A DNA stretch of 8,725 nucleotides from an uncultured Oscillochloris sp. (GCA_903877345.1 CAIRDL010000716.1:1-8725), one strand, 5' to 3'; positions 1-5,920 are shown, counted from the stretch's first letter. Notes: generated by a model from the letters alone, not told the origin. Translations and numbers: made by a program.

Positions 1-140
1 AGGGAAGCGGATCTTTTCAATTGTTCCGTCGTGACCCGTGATGCGTGATCCGTGATCGGTCACGGCACGGCCTCGTCACGGATCACGCATCACGGGTCAA
101 GCGGTGACGAGACGCTTTAATTTTTCCACTTCCCTTACAG
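1..140. repeat. Palindromic dispersed element, copy 1 (left end cut by window)
   Basis: Two perfectly complementary arms of 24 bp lie at 32-55 and 76-99, around a 20-base spacer. Each arm is built from short GTGATCC/GTGATGC-like words. Outside the arms a second imperfect inverted match pairs AGGGAAGCGGA at 1-11 with TCCACTTCCCT at 125-135, so the whole unit is a nested palindrome ending in CTTCCCTTACAG (129-140). Related copies lie at 5842-5920 and 8619-8725. There is no coding capacity. It may be a REP/MITE-like element; its function and mobility are unknown. Confidence 0.8.
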
Positions 141-204
141 TCTTGGGCAACGCGAGTCTTCCTGATGTGATTGATCTGAAACCTAAAACCTAGCAGAAGT
201 ACCT

Positions 205-444
205 CTAGCTTGAAAGGTTGCGGCGCTGCGCGACAACAAGCTTGCGTTCGCGGCGATAGACGAGGAAAAAGAAGAGGCCGAGTGCGGGCAGCAGAAAGGG
301 CCAATGCGCCCGTTCAGCTTGGAGTTGCTGCCACAACGTACGGTATTGCACCCACAACGGGTAACGGAGCAACTGCGCCTCAATGTATTTACTGACCTGT
401 TGCCGCCAAGGCAGCGCCGCTTCAGGGGCCGGGTCTGGAGCCAT
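205..444 (-). CDS. Small single-pass membrane protein of unknown function (79 aa)
   Basis: I do not recognise the family. The ATG at 444 is preceded by a strong Shine-Dalgarno sequence, read as GGAGGAAG on the minus strand with proper spacing, which is the main reason for accepting so short a frame. Residues 1-15 are Pro/Ala rich, and residues 16-47 are amphipathic with many Gln, Arg and Trp. Residues 48-63 form one hydrophobic segment (WPFLLPALGLFFFLVY), followed at once by RRERK, so the C-terminal tail is probably cytoplasmic. It lies downstream of and on the same strand as the lipoprotein gene, but a repeat-filled gap of about 170 bp separates them, so cotranscription is uncertain. No catalytic motif is visible. 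Confidence 0.7.
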   Translation of the reverse strand: MAPDPAPEAALPWRQQVSKYIEAQLLRYPLWVQYRTLWQQLQAERAHWPFLLPALGLFFFLVYRRERKLVVAQRRNLSS

Positions 445-447
445 AGA

Positions 448-455
448 ACTTCCTC
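448..455 (-). promoter_or_regulatory. Shine-Dalgarno site of the small membrane protein
   Basis: The plus strand reads CTTCCTCC, which is GGAGGAAG on the minus strand, a few bases before the ATG at 444. It is among the strongest ribosome binding sites in the window and supports a real gene there. Confidence 0.75.
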
Positions 456-480
456 CATTAAACAGATTTTAGATTGCACT

Positions 481-615
481 GGCAGACGCAGCCCTGAGGC
501 ATATTTCAGAATCGGCGGTTTCAGCTTGACAGTTGAACCCTACGACCACACCACACGTTCTTTGCGTCTTTGCGTCTTTGCGTCTTTGCGTCTTTGCAGC
601 GGCAGACGCAGCCCT
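481..615. repeat. Composite intergenic repeat bounded by 15-bp direct repeats
   Basis: The word GGCAGACGCAGCCCT occurs at 481-495 and again at 601-615, exactly 120 bp apart. Between them lie a segment at 497-540 that recurs elsewhere in the window and five tandem 8-bp TCTTTGCG units at 559-598, the last ending in A. The reverse complement of 497-540 matches 7515-7558 and, more weakly, 7704-7740. The (GACGCAAA)n-type tract next to this segment also recurs in altered form at 7475-7500. The right-hand direct repeat covers the stop codon of the lipoprotein gene. The direct repeats could be a target duplication or simply part of the repeat itself. Confidence 0.75.
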
Positions 616-1324
616 AACGGAGTGTGGCGATCAGCGGGAAAAGTTTGCCGCCCCGCCAAATGCCCGTCAGTTCAATGGGGCCGAAGATGGTACGCCCGTT
701 GACGCTGGTGTGCAGCCCTGCGGCAAGGGCGGGGTCTTGCGGGGGCGCGGCGAGTTTGACTTGGAGCGTCCCGGCAGCGGGAACACCACCCGAGCCTAGC
801 TGTTCGACCAAAAGGGCGCTATCGGGGCTGGCGAGCAGGTCGCCCTGCACGCGCACCGGCTGACCTTCATACAGCGCACTGTTAGCAAGAAGCAGGGCGA
901 TGCTCAGGTCGCGGACGGTGCGCGGCACGAGGGTCGTTTGCTCCAGCGCATAACGATAGCGCCCGTCAGTCCCGTAAGCTCCAGGCCCAACGAGCTTGCC
1001 ACTGGCCTCGACAATTGGATTGTCTGGCGCACTTGGACTGGCGCGGGGCAATGCGGGTGTCACCCCAAGCCAAAGCGCCTGACCATTGAAAGGCAGCGAC
1101 CCGGCTGCGCCAAGCTGGATTTGGTCAGCCAAAAGGCTGCCCTCGGGCGTGACGAGCAGAATGCCGACCACCGTAAGTTGCCCCAGCGTTGGGGCGGCAA
1201 GCACCTCGGCGACGAGTGGCAACGTGGGCAGCGGTAGCGGTGAAGGGACGACCGTCGCCTGTTCAGTACAGGCAACCAGCAAAATGAGGAAGGTCAGGGG
1301 GAGCAGGCGATGCATGTGCGCCAT
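614..1324 (-). CDS. Predicted secreted lipoprotein of unknown function (236 aa)
   Basis: Read from the ATG at 1324, the protein opens with MAHMHR, then a hydrophobic core (LLPLTFLILL) and the lipobox LVAC, giving Cys19 as the lipidated residue. A signal peptidase II substrate anchored on the outer face of the membrane is therefore likely. A second ATG at 1315 (residue 4) would give an equally good signal peptide, and no clear ribosome binding site decides between them. Upstream in-frame codons to 1381 would place an Arg-rich stretch before the signal and are not favoured. After a Pro-rich linker (27-47) the mature part is rich in beta-prone segments, for example TVVGILLVTPEG (51-62) and YEGQPVRVQGDLLA (152-165), which may be OB-like. 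No enzyme motif is visible. It is divergent from the HMG-CoA reductase gene. Confidence 0.75.
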   Translation of the reverse strand: MAHMHRLLPLTFLILLVACTEQATVVPSPLPLPTLPLVAEVLAAPTLGQLTVVGILLVTPEGSLLADQIQLGAAGSLPFNGQALWLGVTPALPRASPSAPDNPIVEASGKLVGPGAYGTDGRYRYALEQTTLVPRTVRDLSIALLLANSALYEGQPVRVQGDLLASPDSALLVEQLGSGGVPAAGTLQVKLAAPPQDPALAAGLHTSVNGRTIFGPIELTGIWRGGKLFPLIATLR

Positions 1325-1446
1325 TGTAGCACGCTGTGGCGCGCAACTCGCAAAACGGCCCGCCCGCCTCAAAAGCGGCACGTTTTAGGCAAAAAACACA
1401 AACTTGGAAGCCTGCGAGAGCCGCATGATAGGTTTTGGCAGTTCAT

Positions 1447-1479
1447 TTGAGGCTTGTGAAAGCCCCGCAGTGTTACAAT
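1447..1479 (+). promoter_or_regulatory. Possible promoter upstream of HMG-CoA reductase
   Basis: A TACAAT box lies at 1474-1479, about 54 bp before the ATG. The candidate -35 boxes are TTGAGG (1447-1452, spacing 21) and TTGTGA (1454-1459, spacing 14), and neither is ideal. A very similar stretch, GTTTACAATAGAGGC, precedes the Yip1-like gene. This is a weak call resting mainly on the -10 box. Confidence 0.35.
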
Positions 1480-1532
1480 CGCCTCCAGCCAGTCAAATGC
1501 AAACGTGATTCACGAAGGATAAACTGAGAACT

Positions 1533-2822
1533 ATGGGCACGAAGAACTCGCGGCTCCAAGGCTTCTACCAGCTCAACCCGTTCGAGCGGCTCCAGGTGGT
1601 CAAGTCATTTGACGGGCTCTGCGACGAGGATCTGCGGATCCTCCACGGGGGCCAGGGCATTCTCAGTATCGAGCGTGCCGACAAGATGATTGAGAATGTG
1701 ATCGGCACCTACAATTTGCCGTTGGGTGTCGCGACCAACTTCCGCATTAACGGGCACGACCATCTCATCCCGATGGTGGTTGAGGAGCCTTCGATTGTTG
1801 CCGGGGCCAGCTACGCGGCGAAGATGATCCGCGACGGCGGCGGCTTCGAGACGAGTAGCACCGAACCACTGATGATCGGCCAAGTCCAGATTGTCGGCGT
1901 AGCCGCGCCGCATAACGCCCGCCACGACATCTTGAGCCACAAAGACGAGCTTCTGCGGATTGCGAATGCCCAGAGCCGCTCGCTCGTGACGCTCGGCGGA
2001 GGAGCCCGCGATGTCGAGGTGCATATTCACGCGACCAGCCCGATGGGGCCGATGCTGGTGGTGCATCTGATTGTTGATTGCCGCGATGCGATGGGGGCGA
2101 ATGCGATCAACTCGATGTGCGAGGCCGTGGCTCCGTTGCTCGAACAGATCACGCACGGGCGGGTTTACCTGCGGATTCTCTCCAACCTGAGCGACCGGCG
2201 GCTATCGCGGGCGCGCTGCGTCGTACCCACCCAATCCCTCGCTCGCGACGGGTTGCCGGGTGAAGCGGTCGCCGAGGGCATTCTCTGGGCTTACGCCTTC
2301 GCCGCCGTTGATCCCTACCGCGCCACGACCCACAACAAGGGCATTCTCAACGGAATTGACCCGGTGATTGTCGCGACGGGCAACGACTGGCGCGCCGTTG
2401 AGGCCGGTGCCCACGCTTACGCCGCCCGCAGCGGTCAGTACAGTTCGCTTAGTGTTTGGGAGCGTGACGAACACGGCAATCTGGTGGGTACGCTCGAACT
2501 GCCAATGGCGGTCGGGATTGTCGGCGGCGCGACCAAGGTGCATCCGGCGGCGCAGGCAGCGCTCAAGCTGCTTGGGGTGAAATCGGCCAGTGAGTTGGGC
2601 GAAATCGCGGTCTGCGCGGGCCTCGCCAGCAACTTGGCGGCGATGCGCGCCCTGGCCTGCGAAGGGATTAACCAAGGCCATATGGGCCTGCACGCCCGCC
2701 AAATCGCGATGGCCGCCGGTGCCCACGGCCATTTGGTTGACGAGGTGGCCCGCCGTATGGTCGAGGAGCGCAACATTAAGCCCGCCCGCGCCGAGGAGTT
2801 GGTCACGGAGTTGCGGGGCTAG
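1533..2822 (+). CDS. mvaA: Hydroxymethylglutaryl-CoA reductase, class II
   Basis: It interconverts HMG-CoA and mevalonate with a nicotinamide cofactor, the committed step of the mevalonate route to isoprenoids, and acts in the cytoplasm. The 429-residue length and lack of a membrane domain fit the class II (Pseudomonas mevalonii type) enzymes. The substrate motif ENVIGTYNLPLGVA is at 54-67 and the catalytic Glu lies in VVEEPS (82-87). The cofactor-binding small domain carries DAMGANAINSMCE (185-197). The catalytic Lys is K269 in HNKGILNGID, the Asp is D285 in ATGNDWRA, and the C-terminal catalytic His is H387 in GHMGLHARQ. All four catalytic positions are kept. Some class II enzymes degrade mevalonate, but the HMG-CoA synthase cluster next to it argues for biosynthesis. 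The ATG at 1533 has only a weak, distant AAGGA (1515-1519). The stop codon is the TAG inside a 21-bp repeat. Confidence 0.96.
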   Translation: MGTKNSRLQGFYQLNPFERLQVVKSFDGLCDEDLRILHGGQGILSIERADKMIENVIGTYNLPLGVATNFRINGHDHLIPMVVEEPSIVAGASYAAKMIRDGGGFETSSTEPLMIGQVQIVGVAAPHNARHDILSHKDELLRIANAQSRSLVTLGGGARDVEVHIHATSPMGPMLVVHLIVDCRDAMGANAINSMCEAVAPLLEQITHGRVYLRILSNLSDRRLSRARCVVPTQSLARDGLPGEAVAEGILWAYAFAAVDPYRATTHNKGILNGIDPVIVATGNDWRAVEAGAHAYAARSGQYSSLSVWERDEHGNLVGTLELPMAVGIVGGATKVHPAAQAALKLLGVKSASELGEIAVCAGLASNLAAMRALACEGINQGHMGLHARQIAMAAGAHGHLVDEVARRMVEERNIKPARAEELVTELRG

Positions 2823-2856
2823 GTTTCAGGGGTCAGGGGCTAGGTTTCAGGGGTCA
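2815..2856. repeat. Two perfect 21-bp tandem units over the HMG-CoA reductase stop codon
   Basis: The unit GGGGCTAGGTTTCAGGGGTC plus a final A occupies 2815-2835 and 2836-2856 without a mismatch. The first copy contains the last two codons and the TAG of the reductase gene. The GGTTTCAGG word also recurs at 2984-2998. Confidence 0.85.
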
Positions 2857-3062
2857 GGTCGAGCGCATTGAGAAGACTTGTGTGGCCCAAAACCGTAAAG
2901 TACCTACGAACCTTGTCTAACGGGGCTAAAGCCCCTACTACGAACCCTGGCACCTGACTCCTAAGACAAGGTTTCAGGGGTCGGGTTTCAGGTTTCAGGT
3001 CGAGCGCATCAGAACGCGCTGCGTAGACCAAAACTGTAAAGTAGCCCAGAACCTTGTCTAAC
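2843..3062. repeat. Pair of 79-bp direct repeats between reductase and synthase
   Basis: Copy A (2843-2921) and copy B (2984-3062) align without gaps at an offset of 141 bp. Both start GGTTTCAGG, share CAGGTCGAGCGCAT, then CAAAACYGTAAAGTA, and end AACCTTGTCTAAC. The middle 15 or so bases differ. The 62 bp between them contain the hairpin at 2922-2935 and an inverted match (CCTTGTCT at 2911-2918 with AGACAAGG at 2964-2971). I see no open frame that is not just translated repeat. Confidence 0.8.
2922..2935. repeat. Short GGGGCT/AGCCCC hairpin of a dispersed type
   Basis: GGGGCTAAAGCCCC forms a 6-bp stem around two A residues and is followed by TACTACGAACC. From general familiarity, phrases like this recur between genes in Chloroflexota and some other GC-rich genomes. 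There is no T tract on either strand, so it is not a convincing terminator. Confidence 0.5.
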
Positions 3063-3063
3063 A

Positions 3064-3168
3064 CCTGGTCCCTGGTCCCTGGTCCCTGGTCCCTGGTCCC
3101 TGGTCCCTGGTCCCTGGTCCCTGGTCCCTGGTCCCTGGTCCCTGATCCCTGGTCCCTGATCCCTGATA
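3064..3168. repeat. Array of 15 heptamers (CCTGGTC) upstream of HMG-CoA synthase
   Basis: Eleven exact CCTGGTC units (3064-3140) are followed by CCTGATC, CCTGGTC, CCTGATC and CCTGATA, making 105 bp in perfect 7-bp register. The variant units all sit at the downstream end. The array ends 18 bp before the synthase ATG. Such an array is prone to slippage during replication, so copy number may vary between cells or be miscounted in an assembly. It has no spacers and is not a CRISPR. Confidence 0.95.
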
Positions 3169-3172
3169 TAAG
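3164..3172 (+). promoter_or_regulatory. Possible extended -10 box made by the last heptamer
   Basis: TGATATAAG fits the extended -10 pattern TGnTATAAT with one mismatch. The last heptamer supplies its first five bases. No -35 box is visible in the heptamer array. Transcription would start near 3179 and give a nearly leaderless mRNA, which conflicts with use of the AGAAAGG at 3171-3177 as a Shine-Dalgarno sequence. Only one of the two readings can be right. Confidence 0.3.
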
Positions 3173-3186
3173 AAAGGCTCGTCCGC

Positions 3187-4236
3187 ATGATGCGTCCCAC
3201 CCGCCCTGTCGGCATTGTCGGCTACGGGGTCTACATCCCCCGCTACCGCATCGCGGCCAAAGAGATTGCACGCCTCTGGACTGATGGGCATGGCGGGACA
3301 CCCGTTGATGCCAAAAGCGTCCCCGGCCCTGACGAGGATACGATTACGATGTCCATTGAGGCCGCCCGCAATGCGCTGGCCCGCGCTGGCATCACTGGTG
3401 AACGGCTAAGCGCCGTTTGGGTGGGCAGCGAGAGCCACCCGTATAGTGTGAAGCCTTCGGGCACCTTGGTGGCCGAAGCGGTCGGGGCGAACCCGTGGGT
3501 CAGTGCGGCTGACTTCGAGTTTGCTTGTAAGGCGGGCAGTGAGGCGCTGACGGCGAGTATGGCGCTAGTGGGCAGTGGCATGGCCGAGTACGCCCTCGCC
3601 ATCGGGGCCGATACCGCCCAAAGTCGCCCCGGTGACGCGCTCGAATACACCGCTTCGGCGGGCGCGGGGGCGCTGATTGTCGGCCCAGGGAGCGAGGCGC
3701 TGGCGACGATTGACGGCACCATCAGCTATGTGAGCGATACGCCCGACTTCTACCGCCGCGCTGACCGGCCTTACCCGGTACACGGCAACCGCTTCACCGG
3801 CGAACCGGCCTACTTCCACCAGATTCAGTCAGCGGCCCGCCGTTTACTCACGGATCTGGGCAAAGAGGCGCACGACTTCACCTACGCGATTTTCCACCAG
3901 CCCAACGCCAAATTTCCCCAAGCGGTGGCGAAGCGCCTCGGCTTCAGCGACGCCCAAATCGCGCCGGGCCTGCTCAGCCCGCAGATTGGCAATACCTAGT
4001 CGGGGGCGGCGCTGGCGGGTCTCTGTGCGACCCTTGATGTCGCCCAGCCCGGCGACACGATCTTCGTCACGACCTACGGCAGCGGCGCTGGCTCCGACGC
4101 CTACGCCCTGACCGTCACCGAGCGGATTGACGAGTGCCGGGGCCGTGCCCCACTGACCGACGCCTATCTCCGCCGCCAAGTCTTTGTAGACTACGCGCTT
4201 TACGCAAAATGGGTCGGCAAGCTGGTGATGGGCTAG
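3187..4236 (+). pseudogene. Archaeal-type HMG-CoA synthase, interrupted by an in-frame amber codon
   Basis: The enzyme condenses acetyl-CoA with acetoacetyl-CoA to HMG-CoA. Residues 1-270 give a clear synthase: N-terminal VGIVGYGVYIPRYRI (8-22), Glu82 in GSESHPYSVKP, the nucleophile Cys114 in FEFACKAGSEA, His237 in FHQPNAKFP and the N269-T270 end of QIGNT. Codon 271 (3997-3999) is TAG where the family has Tyr (GNTYSG). Without any shift the same frame then continues SGAALAGL, a GSGAGSDAY segment and a normal TAG at 4234, making 349 residues, the usual length for the archaeal type. Only one codon is wrong, so a TAC or TAT to TAG point change or a base-calling error is likely. The 270-residue product would lack the last fifth of the thiolase fold. 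Other genes here end in TAG, so general amber suppression is unlikely. The start at 3187 follows AGAAAGG (3171-3177); an ATG at 3190 is an alternative. Confidence 0.85.
3997..3999 (+). other. Premature amber codon in the HMG-CoA synthase gene
   Basis: The sequence AAT ACC TAG TCG GGG stands where Asn-Thr-Tyr-Ser-Gly is expected. It is the only lesion in the frame between 3187 and the natural stop at 4234-4236. Confidence 0.85.
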
Positions 4237-4269
4237 AACGCGCCGCGCACGGTGAAGAAAGAGAACGTG

Positions 4270-5439
4270 ATGTCTTCCAATGTCTATGTTGTCGCCGCTG
4301 CCGCAACGCCGGTGGGCGAACATTTTGGTCGCAGTCTGGCCGATTTGGCGAGTGAAGCGGTGCGTGCTGCCTTCGCGGCAGCGCCCGGGCTTTCAGCCGC
4401 TACTGTCGGAGCCTTGTATGTCGCCAATGCGATGGGCGAAACCCTGGCGGGGCAGAGCCATTTGGGGGCCTTTTTGGCCTCGGCGGTGGGTCTGTCCGGC
4501 GTGCCCGCGCTGCGCGTTGAAGCGGCAGGCGCGAGTGGCGGTGTGGCGCTGCAACAGGCGGCGCAAGCCATTCTCGCCGGTCAGTGTGAAGTCGCGGTCG
4601 TCTTGGGGGCCGAAAAGGTGACGGATCGGCTTGAGGGTGCGCTTGAAGCCGCCCTCGCCCTTCACGCCGATGGCGAAGCCGAGGCGATCAACGGGCTGAC
4701 CCTCAACGCCCAATGGGCCTTGCTGATGCGGCGCTATATGCACGACTACGGCTACAGCGCCGACGCTTTTGCGCCCTTCCCGGTGAACGCCCACCACAAC
4801 GCCCTGAAAAACCCCCAGGCGCTCTACCGCTTTGCCATTAGTGCCGACAAGTACCGCAAGGCTGGACAAATCGCCTCGCCGCTGAATATGCTCGACTGTA
4901 GCAGCGTGGCCGACGGTGCCGCCTGCGTCGTTCTGGCTACCGAAGCCATCGCCCGTGAGTTGGCGCCAGGGCCACGGGTGCGTCTCGCCGGGACTGCCGT
5001 GGCGACCGACCACCTCAGTCTGGCGGCCCGTCCCGACCCATTGGCGCTGAACGCCGCCCGCGCCAGTGCTCACGTCGCCCTCGGACGCGCCCACCTGGGT
5101 TTGGGCGAGGTGCAGGTTTTTGAGTTGACCGACCCCCACGGCATCGCGGCGGCCCTGGCCCTCGAAGCAATGGGTTGCTACAACCGAGGCGAAGCGCCCC
5201 GTCACGCCGCCGATGGTGCGCTGGCCCCGACCGGGCGCACGCCCATCGCCACTGCAGGCGGGTACAAGGCCCGTGGCGATGTCGTTGGTGCCAGTGGCGT
5301 TTACCAAATTGTCGAGTTGGTGCGGCAACTGCGCGGCACGGCTGGCCCAAGCCAAGTGGCCGGTGCGCGGGTCGCCCTGGCCCAATGTCTTGGCGGCATT
5401 GGCGCGACGGCAGCGACGTGCGTGCTTGTCAACGAATAG
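4270..5439 (+). CDS. Thiolase-fold protein of the HMG-CoA synthase cluster, catalytic residues replaced
   Basis: By family and position this is the acetoacetyl-CoA thiolase partner of archaeal-type HMG-CoA synthase. The 389-residue length is normal, and family segments such as VNAHHNALKNPQALYRFAIS (172-191) and LDCSSVADGAACVVL (208-222) are kept. The active site is not. The nucleophile motif, usually C-A-S-G, reads VEAAGASGG with Gly87. The H-D/N-x-F motif reads ELTDPHG (285-291). The G-H-P motif reads GDV (336-338). The last motif reads AQCLGGIG (371-378) and has a Cys at 373. I checked all four in the DNA and in frame. A standard thiolase reaction is therefore unlikely, and a structural, CoA-binding or regulatory role is inferred. 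ATG 4270 is preferred because AAGAAAGAG (4255-4263) precedes it; GTG 4252 would add six residues. It starts 33 bp after the synthase stop, so it is in the same operon. Confidence 0.88.
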   Translation: MSSNVYVVAAAATPVGEHFGRSLADLASEAVRAAFAAAPGLSAATVGALYVANAMGETLAGQSHLGAFLASAVGLSGVPALRVEAAGASGGVALQQAAQAILAGQCEVAVVLGAEKVTDRLEGALEAALALHADGEAEAINGLTLNAQWALLMRRYMHDYGYSADAFAPFPVNAHHNALKNPQALYRFAISADKYRKAGQIASPLNMLDCSSVADGAACVVLATEAIARELAPGPRVRLAGTAVATDHLSLAARPDPLALNAARASAHVALGRAHLGLGEVQVFELTDPHGIAAALALEAMGCYNRGEAPRHAADGALAPTGRTPIATAGGYKARGDVVGASGVYQIVELVRQLRGTAGPSQVAGARVALAQCLGGIGATAATCVLVNE

Positions 5440-5451
5440 AGGAGTTTTGAG

Positions 5452-5844
5452 ATGCAGATCGCACGTCACTGGCGCCAACGCGGTGCCCGCTACCGGCTTG
5501 AAGGCCAGCGCCATCGGACAACTGGCGTGGTGCGCTTTCCCGCCCAAACCCTGGGTTTGGGTGAGGAGCCGAACGATTGGGAGCTGGTGGCCCTGAGTGG
5601 GCGCGGTGAAATCTACAGCTTCAGCGTCCTGCGGCAGCCGCCCGACGGCTACGAGGCGTTTGCCCCTTACCCGGTGGCTCTGGTACGTCTAGAAGAAGGC
5701 CCGCTCGTGAGCGCCCAGCTTACCGATTGTGGCGAGGCCGACCTGAGCATCGGCCAGGCTGTTGAGATGGTCACGCGCCAATTGGTGGACAGCGGCGAAG
5801 ACCATATGCTCGTCTACGGCTACAAGTTCCGGCCCGTCATCTGA
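5452..5844 (+). CDS. DUF35 OB-fold protein, zinc-ribbon cysteines absent
   Basis: In archaea a DUF35 protein bridges thiolase and HMG-CoA synthase in one complex that passes acetoacetyl-CoA between them. This 130-residue protein begins with the typical N-terminal helix (RHWRQRGARYRLEG, 5-18). The rubredoxin-like zinc ribbon that should follow, with two C-x2-C pairs around F-P-P-R, reads RHRTTGVVRFPAQTLGLG and has no Cys. The only Cys is C93. The OB-fold part is well kept: LSGRGEIYSFSVL (48-60), APYPVALVRLEEGP (71-84), the AQLTD strand and the C-terminal VYGYKFRPV (121-129). A good AGAGGAG (5438-5444) overlaps the thiolase stop and lies 7 bp before the ATG, so the two are tightly coupled. Its TGA stop is the first triplet of a palindromic repeat. 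Confidence 0.92.
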   Translation: MQIARHWRQRGARYRLEGQRHRTTGVVRFPAQTLGLGEEPNDWELVALSGRGEIYSFSVLRQPPDGYEAFAPYPVALVRLEEGPLVSAQLTDCGEADLSIGQAVEMVTRQLVDSGEDHMLVYGYKFRPVI

Positions 5845-5920
5845 TCCGTGATTCGTGATTCGTGACCAAGCCGATTACGTATCACCCATCACCTATCACG
5901 CAAATCTGCCCCTTCCCTAA
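5842..5920. repeat. Palindromic dispersed element, copy 2 (degenerate)
   Basis: The left arm is TGATCCGTGATTCGTGATTC and onward from 5842; the right arm at about 5879-5900 is GTATCACCCATCACCTATCA and onward, an imperfect complement. It is followed by GCAAATCTGCCCCTTCCCTAA, whose complement resembles the TTAGGGAAG...GATTT edge of the copy at 8619. It starts on the stop codon of the DUF35 gene. Confidence 0.65.

Noticed and set aside
304..799. Plus-strand open frames over 304-799
   Set aside because: They run through the octamer repeat and the antisense of the small membrane protein and lipoprotein genes, and give repetitive peptides such as LRLCVFASLRLC.
1605..2732. Two minus-strand open frames inside HMG-CoA reductase
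   Set aside because: They overlap a strongly identified gene with every catalytic motif, and their translations show no family features.
3064..3168. CRISPR array
   Set aside because: The units are 7 bp and contiguous with no unique spacers, and there are no cas genes.
2840..3301. Minus-strand open frame with a repeated GTRDQGP peptide
   Set aside because: The peptide repeat is simply the heptamer array translated in a frame without stops; 7 bp read three times gives seven residues per 21 bp. The rest overlaps the synthase start.
3997..3999. Pyrrolysine or general amber recoding
   Set aside because: HMG-CoA reductase, the thiolase-fold gene, the Yip1-like gene and the two upstream minus-strand genes all appear to end in TAG, and no special downstream element is visible. 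A mutation or base error is simpler.
4252..4269. GTG 4252 as the thiolase start
   Set aside because: The AAGAAAGAG that would serve the ATG at 4270 lies inside this extension, and the thiolase homology starts just after 4270.
4393..5547. Long open frame on the minus strand (384 codons) across the thiolase gene
   Set aside because: It is the shadow of a GC-rich gene. The plus strand encodes a clear thiolase-fold protein with a good start, while the minus-strand product has low-complexity composition and no recognisable motif.
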